Positions 35,001-42,060 of a stretch of DNA of 64,000 nucleotides are shown here, piece by piece. The stretch is from Actinoplanes cyaneus (lineage in GTDB: Bacteria > Actinomycetota > Actinomycetes > Mycobacteriales > Micromonosporaceae). The stretch is taken from positions 62,001 through 126,000 of the forward strand of contig NZ_BOMH01000071.1 of the NCBI RefSeq assembly GCF_016862095.1. The letters run 5' to 3'. Each line of letters starts with the position of its first letter. Within the stretch, counting starts at the first letter, position 1. Under the pieces are notes generated by a model that did not search any database, was not told the origin of the DNA, and saw only the letters and a program-made list of their open reading frames with translations. The position numbers and the translations under genes are program-made.

Positions 35001-38000
35001 GGGTCACCGACGCCACCGACGTGCGCGGCAACCACTCGCTGACCGAGTTCACCCCGGCCACCGGCGGGCCGGTCACCGCGACCAAGACCACCAAGAACCC
35101 GCTGGGCTGGGTCACCACCGCGGAGATCGCCCCCGGGTACGGCGTGGTCACGGCGTCGGTCGACGAGAACAACAAGCGGACCGACACCACGTACGACCCG
35201 TTCGGGCGCAAGACCGCGATCTGGAAACCGACCCGGTCGAAGAGCGCCGGCGCGACGGCGAACACCACGTTCGCCTACCAGATCAGCCAGACGGCGCCGT
35301 CGGTCGTCACCACCAGCAACCTCGACGCGTCCGCCACCTACGTGCCGGTGTACGCGTTCTACGACGGCCTGCTGCGCGAGCGCCAGACGCAGGAACTCGC
35401 GACCGGCGGCGGCCGTACCGTCTCGGATGTCTTCTACGACTCGCTCGGGCAGACGGTGAAGGAGAGCGGGCCGTACTACAACGCCGGCGCGCCGGGCACC
35501 ACGCTCTTCCCGGCGCCGATCGACCAGAACGTGCCGGCGCAGACGCTCACCACCTACGACGGGGCGGGCCGGGAGATCCGCTCGGCGTTCGTCGCCCACG
35601 GCGTCACCCAATGGCACACCACCACGGCGTACGGCGGTGACCGCGTCGACGTCACGCCGGCCGCCGACGCCGCCACCCCGACGGCCGGCACACCCACCTC
35701 GACCGTCACCGACGCGCTGGACCACATGGTCGAGCTGCGGCGCTACACCGGCACCACGGTCAGCGGCACGTACGAGTCGACGAAGTACACGTACAACGAG
35801 AAGGGCGAGCAGACCGTCGTCACCGACAACGGCGGCAGCCAGTGGCGGTACGCGTTCGACCTGCTCGGCCGGACGGTCAGCAGCACCGACCCGGACAGCG
35901 GCACCACGACGACGGCCTACGACGACGCCGGCGACGTCACCAGCACCACCGACGCGCTGAACCGGACGGTGTCGTACGACTACACCCTGCCCGCCGGTTA
36001 CGCCGACCCGCTCGGCCGGAGGACTGCTACCTGGCTCGGCGCGGCCGGGACCGGCACGAGGACGGCCACCTGGACGTACGACACCCTGGCCAAGGGCCAC
36101 CTGACGTCGTCCAGCCGCTTCGTGGGCACCGACGAGTACAAGAGCACGGTGATCGGCTACAACAACCTCTACCAGCGGGCCGGCACGATCACCACGATCC
36201 CCGCGTCCGAGGGGGCGCTGGCCGGGACGTACGGGTTCAGCGCGACGTACAACCTCGACGGCACGATGAACAGCAAGACGCTCCCGGCCACCGGGGACGT
36301 GCCGGCCGAGACGCTCAACTACAGCTACGACCAGGCGACCGGGCGTCCGTACAGCCTCAAGACGGACCTCGGCGGCACCACCAAGCAGATCGTGCTCTCC
36401 ACCCAGTACACGAGCTACGGCGAGCCGGCGGTCACCACCTTCGCCGACAGCAACACCGCCCCGTTCGCCCAGCAGGCCCTGACGTACGACGAGAGCACCC
36501 ACCGGCTCGTCGAGGCCAAGACCCTCAAGTCGACCGCGTCGGCCGTCGTCGGGGACGTGCACTACTCCTACGACGCGCTGGGCAACATCACCAAGGCCGC
36601 CGACACTCCCGCCGCGGGCACGGCGGAGACCCAGTGCTACACCTACGACGGGTTGCAGCGCCTGACCGACGCGTGGACCCCGGCCGACGGCGACTGCGCG
36701 GTGACACCGGCGACCGATCGGCTCGGCGGGGCCGCGCCGTACTGGAAGTCCTGGACCTTCGACGGCAGCACCGGGAACCGGAAGACCGAGGTCACCCACA
36801 CCGCGGCGGCGACCACCACGGTCACCTCGGCCTACGGCCAGGCCGGCCACCCGCACGCGGTGAGCGGCACGACCAGCACCTCGGGAACGGTCAGGGCGTA
36901 CACCTACGACGCGGCCGGCAACACGATCAGCCGGCCCGGCACGAGCGCGCAGCAGACCCTGCAGTGGGACGCCGAGAACCACCTGGTGTCGCTCACCGAG
37001 GGCAGCAGCCACTACACCTACGTCTACGACCCGGACGGCAACCGGCTGATCGCCCACGAGCCGACCGGCACCACCCTCTACATCGGCGACGTGCAGTTGC
37101 GGCTCTCCGGCACCGGCGTCAAGACGGCGGTGCGGTACTACTCCTTCAACAACCAGACGGTCGCCCAGCGCACCGCCGCCGGGCTGCAGTTCCTGAGCTG
37201 TGACCCGAACGGGACCAGCACGATCGCGATCGACGACACGGCGGCGCAGAACACCACCAAGCGCTACCAGGACCCGTACGGCAACGCGGTGGGCCCGGCG
37301 GTCAGCTGGGTCGGCACGAAGTCGTTCGTCGGCGGCGACCAGGACCCGACCGGCCTGATCCACGAGGGCGCGCGGGAGTACGACGCGACCCTGGGCGCCT
37401 TCGTCAGCCGCGACCCGGTCGTGGACCAGGACGATCCGTCGCAGCTCAACGGGTTCTCCTACGCCGGGGACAACCCGGTGGTGCACTCCGACCCGACCGG
37501 TCTGCGCACCGACTACTACGACGACGTGCACGGCAACTCCAAGCCGAAGCCGAAGCCGGTGACCACCGTGCACACCGACCCGCGGCACGCGGCGCTGGTG
37601 CGGCACCACGCCCCGCACGCGCGGATCGTGACCAGCTCGCACACGTACTCGCCGAGGAAGCACTACAACCCGCCGCCGCGGTTGCGCTGGGTTCCGGCGA
37701 AGGCCGGCGGCAGCAAGTCGCATCCGGTGCCGCACCCGACGCCCTGGGGTGACACGCTGCCGACCACCGGCGTCCCGGAGCCGGGGACGTACACCGGAAG
37801 CTTCGGGTTCTGCCTCGGCGGCGGCGTCGGCATCTACATCGCGTCGGTCTCCGTCTCGGGCTGCCTGATGTTCGACGACGGCGGATCCGGCGGGACCCTC
37901 ACGGTCGACCACTCGTACGGCCTCACCGGCGGCCCGGCGAAGGGCAAGGTCGGCGCGAACTGGGGCGCGGGCGTCACCTGGTCGAACGGGCGGGTCAAGG

Positions 38001-38197
38001 ACCAGGCGGGCGGGTTCCACACGAAAAGCGGCGGCGGCGGCTACATCGCGACGGGGACGGTCACCAAGTCCACCGGGAAGAAGCTCGACGGCTCGCCGGA
38101 GACCACGTGGAACGTCACGATCGGCCCCGGCTACGGCGTCACCCTCACCGACGGCGACTCGTACACGGTGCTGCACTACGACAAGGATCCCGACTGA
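32072..38197 (+). CDS. Secreted RHS-repeat polymorphic toxin-type protein
   Basis: A 2,041-residue exported protein. GTG 32072 follows GGAGG (32062-32066) by five bases and gives the signal peptide VTGRALLTAGLAIVLSIGV...AYA. An N-domain (about 30-380) is followed by many YD/RHS repeats (YDPFGRKTAI, YDGLLRERQT, YDSLGQTVKE, YDDAGDVTST, YDAAGNTISR) that fold as a closed shell. The RHS core is GLIHEGAREYDATLGAFVSRDPV near 1761 and ends at DPTGLR (1807-1812). After it come about 230 variable residues: a His/Pro/Lys-rich linker, then a glycine-rich all-beta domain with cysteines in GFCLGGGVGIY and VSGCLMF. In RHS proteins this position holds the released toxin. No known nuclease motif is seen. Confidence 0.92.
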   Translation: MTGRALLTAGLAIVLSIGVAGNQPAYAAVDRTAKLTAPDTPSVAPGKAKPAAGRPADPAGAAALRKAPAVTWPAASDTVVAAPAGRRAVAVTGTPVSVGAAAASSVRVRILGHDAAVRAKRDMLIEVSRTAAAPSAGPVDVAVDYASFRSAYGADWAGRLHLVQVPGCATTTPDAAACQPVAVPSRNDPAAAQVTATVTLAATAQATTLALTSGSSGNAGDFTATPLKASSTWSGGNQSGDFTWSYPMRVPPSQGGPEPAVALNYSSASVDGEMAASNNQPGWIGEGFSYQPGSIVRNYKACAEDMGGTATNKTKTGDLCWGTANATLSMPGHAGELVRDDGDGHWSLKGDDGSKVQLLTGATNGDNDGEYWKVTTADGTQYFFGLNHLAGWATGNPVTNAAYTVPVFGNNSGEPCYNATFASASCSQAYEWNLDYVVDPHGDTMSLWYTPETNKYARNLTSSSISTYTRGGYLSRIDYGTDQHTGGKDSDLTTKAPNKVDFTPADRCVTAGTTCVSSTPSNWPDVPWDQSCTSTTSCKDYAPTFFSQKRLDTVQTSVWNASTSEYVPVEKWTLHQTYPDPGDSTRAGLWLSSISHTGLYGGTATLPDVSFTGVQKANRVDTATDNAAKMNWWRIASITTETGDLIGVTYSDQECTAGSTPTPDANTANCYPVFWTRAGETNPRIDWFNKYRVTAVSENDQTGGGPRVRTTYDYGTPAWHYDEDNGLVPATRKTWGQFRGYDTVTTTTGDTGDPRSSTTVRYFLGMNGDKTSSGTRAAQVTDSTGATVADDDAYAGMTRETIVRNGPGGAEVSGEIDDPWKSAAVATRTINGRTVAAYRTGIAATHSRTDLDGGRSPRRTEKVDTLDVYGMTTQVWDKGDLAKSDDDTCTITTYNRNTTVNLLDTVGRTQEYAKPCGTAPATQDDVISDVESSFDGQAYGVAPTKGDITREQTAKAWTTSSITWLTTAASVYDAYGRVTDATDVRGNHSLTEFTPATGGPVTATKTTKNPLGWVTTAEIAPGYGVVTASVDENNKRTDTTYDPFGRKTAIWKPTRSKSAGATANTTFAYQISQTAPSVVTTSNLDASATYVPVYAFYDGLLRERQTQELATGGGRTVSDVFYDSLGQTVKESGPYYNAGAPGTTLFPAPIDQNVPAQTLTTYDGAGREIRSAFVAHGVTQWHTTTAYGGDRVDVTPAADAATPTAGTPTSTVTDALDHMVELRRYTGTTVSGTYESTKYTYNEKGEQTVVTDNGGSQWRYAFDLLGRTVSSTDPDSGTTTTAYDDAGDVTSTTDALNRTVSYDYTLPAGYADPLGRRTATWLGAAGTGTRTATWTYDTLAKGHLTSSSRFVGTDEYKSTVIGYNNLYQRAGTITTIPASEGALAGTYGFSATYNLDGTMNSKTLPATGDVPAETLNYSYDQATGRPYSLKTDLGGTTKQIVLSTQYTSYGEPAVTTFADSNTAPFAQQALTYDESTHRLVEAKTLKSTASAVVGDVHYSYDALGNITKAADTPAAGTAETQCYTYDGLQRLTDAWTPADGDCAVTPATDRLGGAAPYWKSWTFDGSTGNRKTEVTHTAAATTTVTSAYGQAGHPHAVSGTTSTSGTVRAYTYDAAGNTISRPGTSAQQTLQWDAENHLVSLTEGSSHYTYVYDPDGNRLIAHEPTGTTLYIGDVQLRLSGTGVKTAVRYYSFNNQTVAQRTAAGLQFLSCDPNGTSTIAIDDTAAQNTTKRYQDPYGNAVGPAVSWVGTKSFVGGDQDPTGLIHEGAREYDATLGAFVSRDPVVDQDDPSQLNGFSYAGDNPVVHSDPTGLRTDYYDDVHGNSKPKPKPVTTVHTDPRHAALVRHHAPHARIVTSSHTYSPRKHYNPPPRLRWVPAKAGGSKSHPVPHPTPWGDTLPTTGVPEPGTYTGSFGFCLGGGVGIYIASVSVSGCLMFDDGGSGGTLTVDHSYGLTGGPAKGKVGANWGAGVTWSNGRVKDQAGGFHTKSGGGGYIATGTVTKSTGKKLDGSPETTWNVTIGPGYGVTLTDGDSYTVLHYDKDPD

Positions 38198-38300
38198 GCG
38201 GCATCACGCGCTGAGGCAAGATCGATCGACACGCGGGGGAGCGTGCGGCAGGCCGCCACCCGTTCCCCCGCATCCGACGTACAGGCAGGATGGTTGTCCC

Positions 38301-38819
38301 ATGGCTGGTCGCGCCCCGGCACGTGTGCTGGACACGGTCGTCGTCATCGCGGCGGCGGTGCCGGCTCTCACCCTGCTCGCCGTGATCTGGCTGGCGGTCC
38401 CGGCCCTGCCGCCGCTGCCACTCGGCGTGGTGGTGCTCGGAGCTCTCCCGGGCATCGCGTTGCTGATCACCAGCGATCGGCTCGCGAAGGGACTGAGCAA
38501 GCGGGGGATCGACGGGCGTCCGCTGGTTGCGGAGCACTGGCGTGCGGTGCTCACCGCGGCGGCGGCGATGCTCGCGGTGCTGGCGATCGTCGTCATCACG
38601 GTCAAGGCCACGGGCACCGTCAACTGGCCGGCGGGGCAGCCGACCGAGACCGGCGGCCGCTACTACCTGAACGTCCACGGCGGCCTCCTGCCGGTCACCG
38701 AGCCCGAATACCGCCAGGCCCTGAAGTCCAGCGTGCTGATCTTCCTGAGCGGCGGCCTGGTCCTCGAGCTCGCGGCCCTGGCGAGGCTGGGGCTGATGGG
38801 CAAGAAGCTGAACCCGTGA
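38301..38819 (+). CDS. Multi-pass membrane protein, candidate immunity protein
   Basis: A 172-residue protein with four probable transmembrane helices: about residues 10-32 (VVVIAAAVPALTLLAVIWLAV), 38-58, 85-105 (AVLTAAAAMLAVLAIVVITV) and 142-162 (SSVLIFLSGGLVLELAAL). A 40-residue loop between helices 3 and 4 (VNWPAGQPTETGGRYYLNVHGG) faces outside in the simplest model. It starts 103 bases after the RHS protein stop on the same strand, where immunity genes of RHS toxins are normally found. Membrane immunity proteins usually oppose toxins that attack the membrane or envelope. I recognise no family; the immunity role is inferred from position. Confidence 0.7.
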   Translation: MAGRAPARVLDTVVVIAAAVPALTLLAVIWLAVPALPPLPLGVVVLGALPGIALLITSDRLAKGLSKRGIDGRPLVAEHWRAVLTAAAAMLAVLAIVVITVKATGTVNWPAGQPTETGGRYYLNVHGGLLPVTEPEYRQALKSSVLIFLSGGLVLELAALARLGLMGKKLNP

Positions 38820-39038
38820 GAGCCGGGTCCGGCACCGGCCGATGATCATCCGAAACCGGGCGGGCGGGGGATCGCGCCGGCGGCTCGGGAGCGATAGCCT
38901 CATGCACCGATTGACGTCGGTTGGCGTACGCCCAGGAAGGCCGGTCCGATTTCTCATCCCACCGCCGACACCGCCGAGGGCAGCACCCCTGCTCCGGAGC
39001 CCGCCGCGCCGCCGGAGCCGGCCGGGCGGCTGACCCGG

Positions 39039-40229
39039 TTGCGTGCCGCCGCGTGGGCCGCGACCCCCGCCATCGGGCTGTACCTGGTGCTGCGCTCGCT
39101 CAGCCTCGACGTCATGTACGTGCTGGCCAGCCACGCCCACGTCCGGGCGCCGGGCAAGGAGGTCTTCCCGGACGGGACGATCAACAACCAGTGGCGCAGC
39201 TTCACCTCGTTCATGGACGCGCTGCTGTCCTGGGACGCGCGGTGGTACACGAAGATCACCGAACTGGGACTGGGTGGCCCGCTCGGGGCGGTCGACAGCG
39301 ACGGGGTGCCGTACCAGCTGCGCCTGATGTTCTTCCCGCTCTACCCGTGGCTGGCGCGCCCGCTGACGTACCTGCCGTTCGTCTCGCCGGTCGCGGCGTG
39401 CCTCATCGTCTCGTTCATCTCCGCCGTCGCCGCTGCCTGGGGCCTCTACGCCATCGGGCGCCACCTGCACAGCCACCGCGTCGGCATCCTGCTCGCCTGC
39501 GTGTGGGCGCTGGCGCCCGCGGCCATGACCCAGAACGGCGCGTTCACCGAGTCGCTGTTCACGGCGCTGGCGGTGTGGGCGCTCTACAACGTGCTCAAGG
39601 AGCGCTGGCTGATCGCGGGACTGCTCGCCGGGATCAGCGGGCTGAGCCGGCCGACGGCTGCCGCGCTGATCGGCACGGTCGGGCTGGCCGCTCTCGTGGC
39701 GGCCATCTCACGGCGGGGCGGCTGGCGGCCGTACGCCGCGATGCTCCTGGCTCCGGTGGGTCTGCTCGCCTACATCGGCTACGCCTCCTACCGGCTGGGC
39801 GGCGTCGGCAAGTACTTCGAGGTCCACCAGAACACCTTCGGCGCCGAATGGGACTGGGGGAAATCGGCCTGGACGACGGTCACCGACATCATGATGGGCG
39901 TCGGCGACGACAACGGGAACAAGCCGATCCGCATCCTGTCCGTGCTGATCCTGGCCGGCTTCCTGATCCTGCTGGCGCTGCTGGTCAGCCGTGCGCCGTG
40001 GCAACTGACCGTCTACGCCGCCGCGACGCTGATCCTGGTGGTCGGCTCCCGCGCGCACATCTCGATGATGGGCCGGCACCTGCTGCCCGCGTTCCCGGTG
40101 CTGCTGATCCCGGCCGTCGCGCTGGCCCGGGCGAAGGACCGCGACCTGGTGATCCTGCTCGCCTCGATGGCGCTGCTCTCCGGCTGGTACGCGGGCTGGC
40201 TCCCGTTCATCTCCGGCCAGGCCATCTGA
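39039..40229 (+). CDS. Integral-membrane mannosyltransferase (PIG-V-like)
   Basis: A membrane glycosyltransferase of at least 396 residues with about ten hydrophobic segments. The PIG-V signature is present: FMDALLSWDARWYTKITELG near residue 60 (catalytic loop with WD), MFFPLYPWLARPLTYLP, NGAFTESLFTALAVW, and GLSRPTAAALIG. The family adds mannose from a polyprenyl-phosphate donor outside the membrane. TTG 39039 is the first standard start, but it truncates an Ala/Pro-rich N-terminus that is open from 38898. ATT at 38949, nine bases after AGGAAGG (38934-38940), is a better-placed start and would add 30 residues. Monocistronic. Confidence 0.83.
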   Translation: MRAAAWAATPAIGLYLVLRSLSLDVMYVLASHAHVRAPGKEVFPDGTINNQWRSFTSFMDALLSWDARWYTKITELGLGGPLGAVDSDGVPYQLRLMFFPLYPWLARPLTYLPFVSPVAACLIVSFISAVAAAWGLYAIGRHLHSHRVGILLACVWALAPAAMTQNGAFTESLFTALAVWALYNVLKERWLIAGLLAGISGLSRPTAAALIGTVGLAALVAAISRRGGWRPYAAMLLAPVGLLAYIGYASYRLGGVGKYFEVHQNTFGAEWDWGKSAWTTVTDIMMGVGDDNGNKPIRILSVLILAGFLILLALLVSRAPWQLTVYAAATLILVVGSRAHISMMGRHLLPAFPVLLIPAVALARAKDRDLVILLASMALLSGWYAGWLPFISGQAI

Positions 40230-40613
40230 GGATCAAGGCGGTTGCCGCCACTCGCGGCGGCAGCCCGGCCGGGCCGGCTGGTCCGGCTCGCACGCCGGTC
40301 CCGGCTGGTGCTGAGGGTTCTGAACGGGCCTTGATGCAGCCGTGAGGGCCAGCCGCGCGGGTCCGGCTGGTGCTGAGGGTTCTGAACCGGCCTTGATACA
40401 ACCCTCAGCGCCAGCCGGGCCGGGAGCCGCTCATCGGCCGGGGTCGGCGCCCACCTTGCGGACAGCGTCGGCCGCACGTCTCCTGGCCGGTACACCATTG
40501 CCGGTTGAACGTGACATTTGTCAGCGGTTCTCCTGACTCTGCTCACTGGGGCGGGCCTCGCCCGGCAGCGAGGCTTGTCGATGTCAACGGAACACTGTTC
40601 ACCAGGAGGAACG
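40230..40613. other. Intergenic region with duplicated hairpin elements
   Basis: About 385 bases between two plus-strand genes. The first 190 bases are filled with inverted and direct repeats (annotated separately), likely terminating the mannosyltransferase transcript. The remainder (40430-40613) is less GC-rich around 40490-40600 and should hold the promoter of the small secreted protein. No additional gene is seen. Confidence 0.55.
40301..40418. repeat. Duplicated 41-bp element; second copy forms a 19-bp hairpin
   Basis: The sequence at 40301-40341 is repeated at 40363-40403 with few changes (both start CCGGCTGGTGCTGAGGGTTC). The second copy's first 19 bases (40363-40381) pair with 40400-40418, with one G-T-type mismatch, leaving an 18-base loop. 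The first copy can form a weaker version of the same stem. It probably works as a terminator after the mannosyltransferase gene and may be a member of a dispersed intergenic repeat family. Confidence 0.7.
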
Positions 40614-41159
40614 ATGACATCTCGGCTACGTCTATCGATGATCGCCGCGACCTTGCTCGTCGCGCTCGGATTCAGTTTCACGGGTGCCGGTGCTGCCACC
40701 GCCGCCCCGAGCGCCCCGGCCGCGGCGGCGCCGGTCACCGCCCTCACCACCCCGATCACCGGCACGGGGGACAACGGTTCGTTCGCCGGCACGTTCACCC
40801 CGTCGAGGTTCTCCGGCCAGAACGGGAATCTGGTGGCCACAGGCGTGCTCACCGGCACGGTCAGCGACGCGTCCGGCGACACCGTCGGCACCGTCACGCG
40901 TACCGTCGCCCTGCCCGTGACCATCGCGGCGGTGACCTGCCAGGTGCTGAACCTGGTCCTCGGCCCGCTGCACCTCGATCTGCTCGGCCTGGTGATCGAC
41001 CTGAACCAGGTGCATCTGCTGATCAACGCGGTGCAGGCGCCCGGCAACCTGCTCGGCAACCTGCTCTGCGCGATCACTCACCTGCTCGACGGCACCCCGA
41101 CCGCTGGTGGGCTGGCCGCGTTGCTCAACGCGATCCTCGCCCTGCTCGGTCGCCTCTGA
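40614..41159 (+). CDS. Small secreted protein of a conserved actinobacterial family
   Basis: A 181-residue exported protein. ATG 40614 follows AGGAGGA; the signal peptide runs to about residue 31 (ends AATAAP). The mature part has a beta-rich segment (GSFAGTFTPSRFSGQNGNLVATG and TVTRTVALPV) and a hydrophobic C-terminal half: CQVLNLVLGPLHLDLLGLVIDLNQVHL, then QAPGNLLGNLLCAITHLLDG, with two cysteines likely bridged. This pattern recurs in many Streptomyces and Micromonosporaceae secreted proteins of unknown function. It is transcribed alone and converges on a response-regulator gene across a tandem-repeat region. Confidence 0.83.
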   Translation: MTSRLRLSMIAATLLVALGFSFTGAGAATAAPSAPAAAAPVTALTTPITGTGDNGSFAGTFTPSRFSGQNGNLVATGVLTGTVSDASGDTVGTVTRTVALPVTIAAVTCQVLNLVLGPLHLDLLGLVIDLNQVHLLINAVQAPGNLLGNLLCAITHLLDGTPTAGGLAALLNAILALLGRL

Positions 41160-41197
41160 CCCGCACCCGGTTCGGACAGGCGCAGTCGCACCCCGCC

Positions 41198-41326
41198 AGG
41201 TGCGGCTGCGCCGCCGTGCGCCCCAGGTGCGGTTGCGCGTCGTGCGTTCGAGGTGCGGCTGCGCCGCCGTGCGCCCCAGGTGCGGCTGCGCGTCGCGCGT
41301 TCGAGGCTCGGTTGCGCCGCCGTCGC
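41198..41326. repeat. Tandem repeat of 26/27-bp units, about five copies
   Basis: Alternating units of 27 bp (41198, 41251, 41304) and 26 bp (41225, 41278) form a 53-bp higher-order repeat. Each unit begins AGGTGCGG(C/T)TGCG, and the last has decayed. The array fills most of the gap between a plus-strand stop (41159) and a minus-strand stop (41378). No unique spacers, so not CRISPR. Imperfect self-complementarity (TGCGGCTGCGCCGC) could fold into hairpins and end both transcripts. Confidence 0.8.
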
Positions 41327-41377
41327 CACGACGGGCGGGGCTACGCCGGCGCACCCCGCAGGGTGGAAGCGGCGCCG

Positions 41378-41986
41378 TCACCGGAACCAGCCGGCGCCCT
41401 CCGCGAGTCGGACCGCCTCCAGCCGGTTGCGGGCGCCGGTCTTGCGCAGGATCGCCGAGATGTAGTTGCGCACCGTGCCGGCGCTCAGGTGCAGCTCGGC
41501 GGCAACCTCGGTGGACGGCACGCCGGAAGCGGCCACGCTCAGCACGGTCAGCTCGCGCGGCGACAGCGGACTGCGCCGTGCCGTCACCATCGCCACCGCC
41601 AGGTTCGCGTCGATGACCCGCTCGCCGCGGACCAGCCGGCGGATGCCGCGGGCCAACTCGCACGGGGCCGCCTGGGTGCCGACGACACCGTCGACGTGCA
41701 GGTCGAGCGCCTGGTTGAGCAGCGCCGGATCGTCCGGGCCAGCCAGCACCAGGGTGGCGCAGCCGGGCTGCTCCGCGGTGAACCGGGCGATCGTGGCCAG
41801 CCCGTCGCCGGCCAGCAGCGCGAGGTTGATGACGGCCACGTCCGGCGGCGCCGCGCGGGCCATGTCCAGCGCCTTGCCGAGGTCGCCGAGGTCGACGACC
41901 ACCTCGAGATCGTCCTCCAGGGACAGTGTCGCGGCCAGGGCGCCGCGGAGCAGGTTCATGGGTTCGACGAGCAGAATGCGGATCAC
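41378..41986 (-). CDS. LuxR-family regulator with degenerate receiver domain
   Basis: A 202-residue protein with receiver (1-120) and LuxR helix-turn-helix (about 135-200: LSPRELTVLSVAASGVPSTEVA, HLSAGTVRNYIS). The receiver has lost its chemistry: the acidic pair is E8-P9 (LLVEPMN), the phosphoacceptor position is Asn54 (AVINLALLAGDG instead of DL), and the conserved Lys is missing (DGVVGTQ). Phosphorylation is therefore unlikely; such atypical regulators often bind small ligands or act constitutively. GTG 41986 follows GGGAGG with six-base spacing. It lies 74 bases downstream of a repeat-rich envelope protein on the same strand, with no kinase nearby. Confidence 0.9.
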   Translation of the reverse strand: MIRILLVEPMNLLRGALAATLSLEDDLEVVVDLGDLGKALDMARAAPPDVAVINLALLAGDGLATIARFTAEQPGCATLVLAGPDDPALLNQALDLHVDGVVGTQAAPCELARGIRRLVRGERVIDANLAVAMVTARRSPLSPRELTVLSVAASGVPSTEVAAELHLSAGTVRNYISAILRKTGARNRLEAVRLAEGAGWFR

Positions 41987-42060
41987 GAAGGGCCTCCCAG
42001 CCAGGGTTCGGGCGGCCGGGCATGCGCCGGCCGGTCTTCCGGATTCCTGCGGGAGGTGGT

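Noticed and set aside
32030..38176. A 2,048-codon open frame on the minus strand opposite the RHS gene
   Set aside because: It is a mirror of the RHS gene caused by high GC codon bias. It is Arg/Gly/Val-rich without domains, while the plus strand has a signal peptide, RHS repeats and a ribosome-binding site.
41198..41326. CRISPR array
   Set aside because: Units abut without spacers and degrade at one end; no cas genes.
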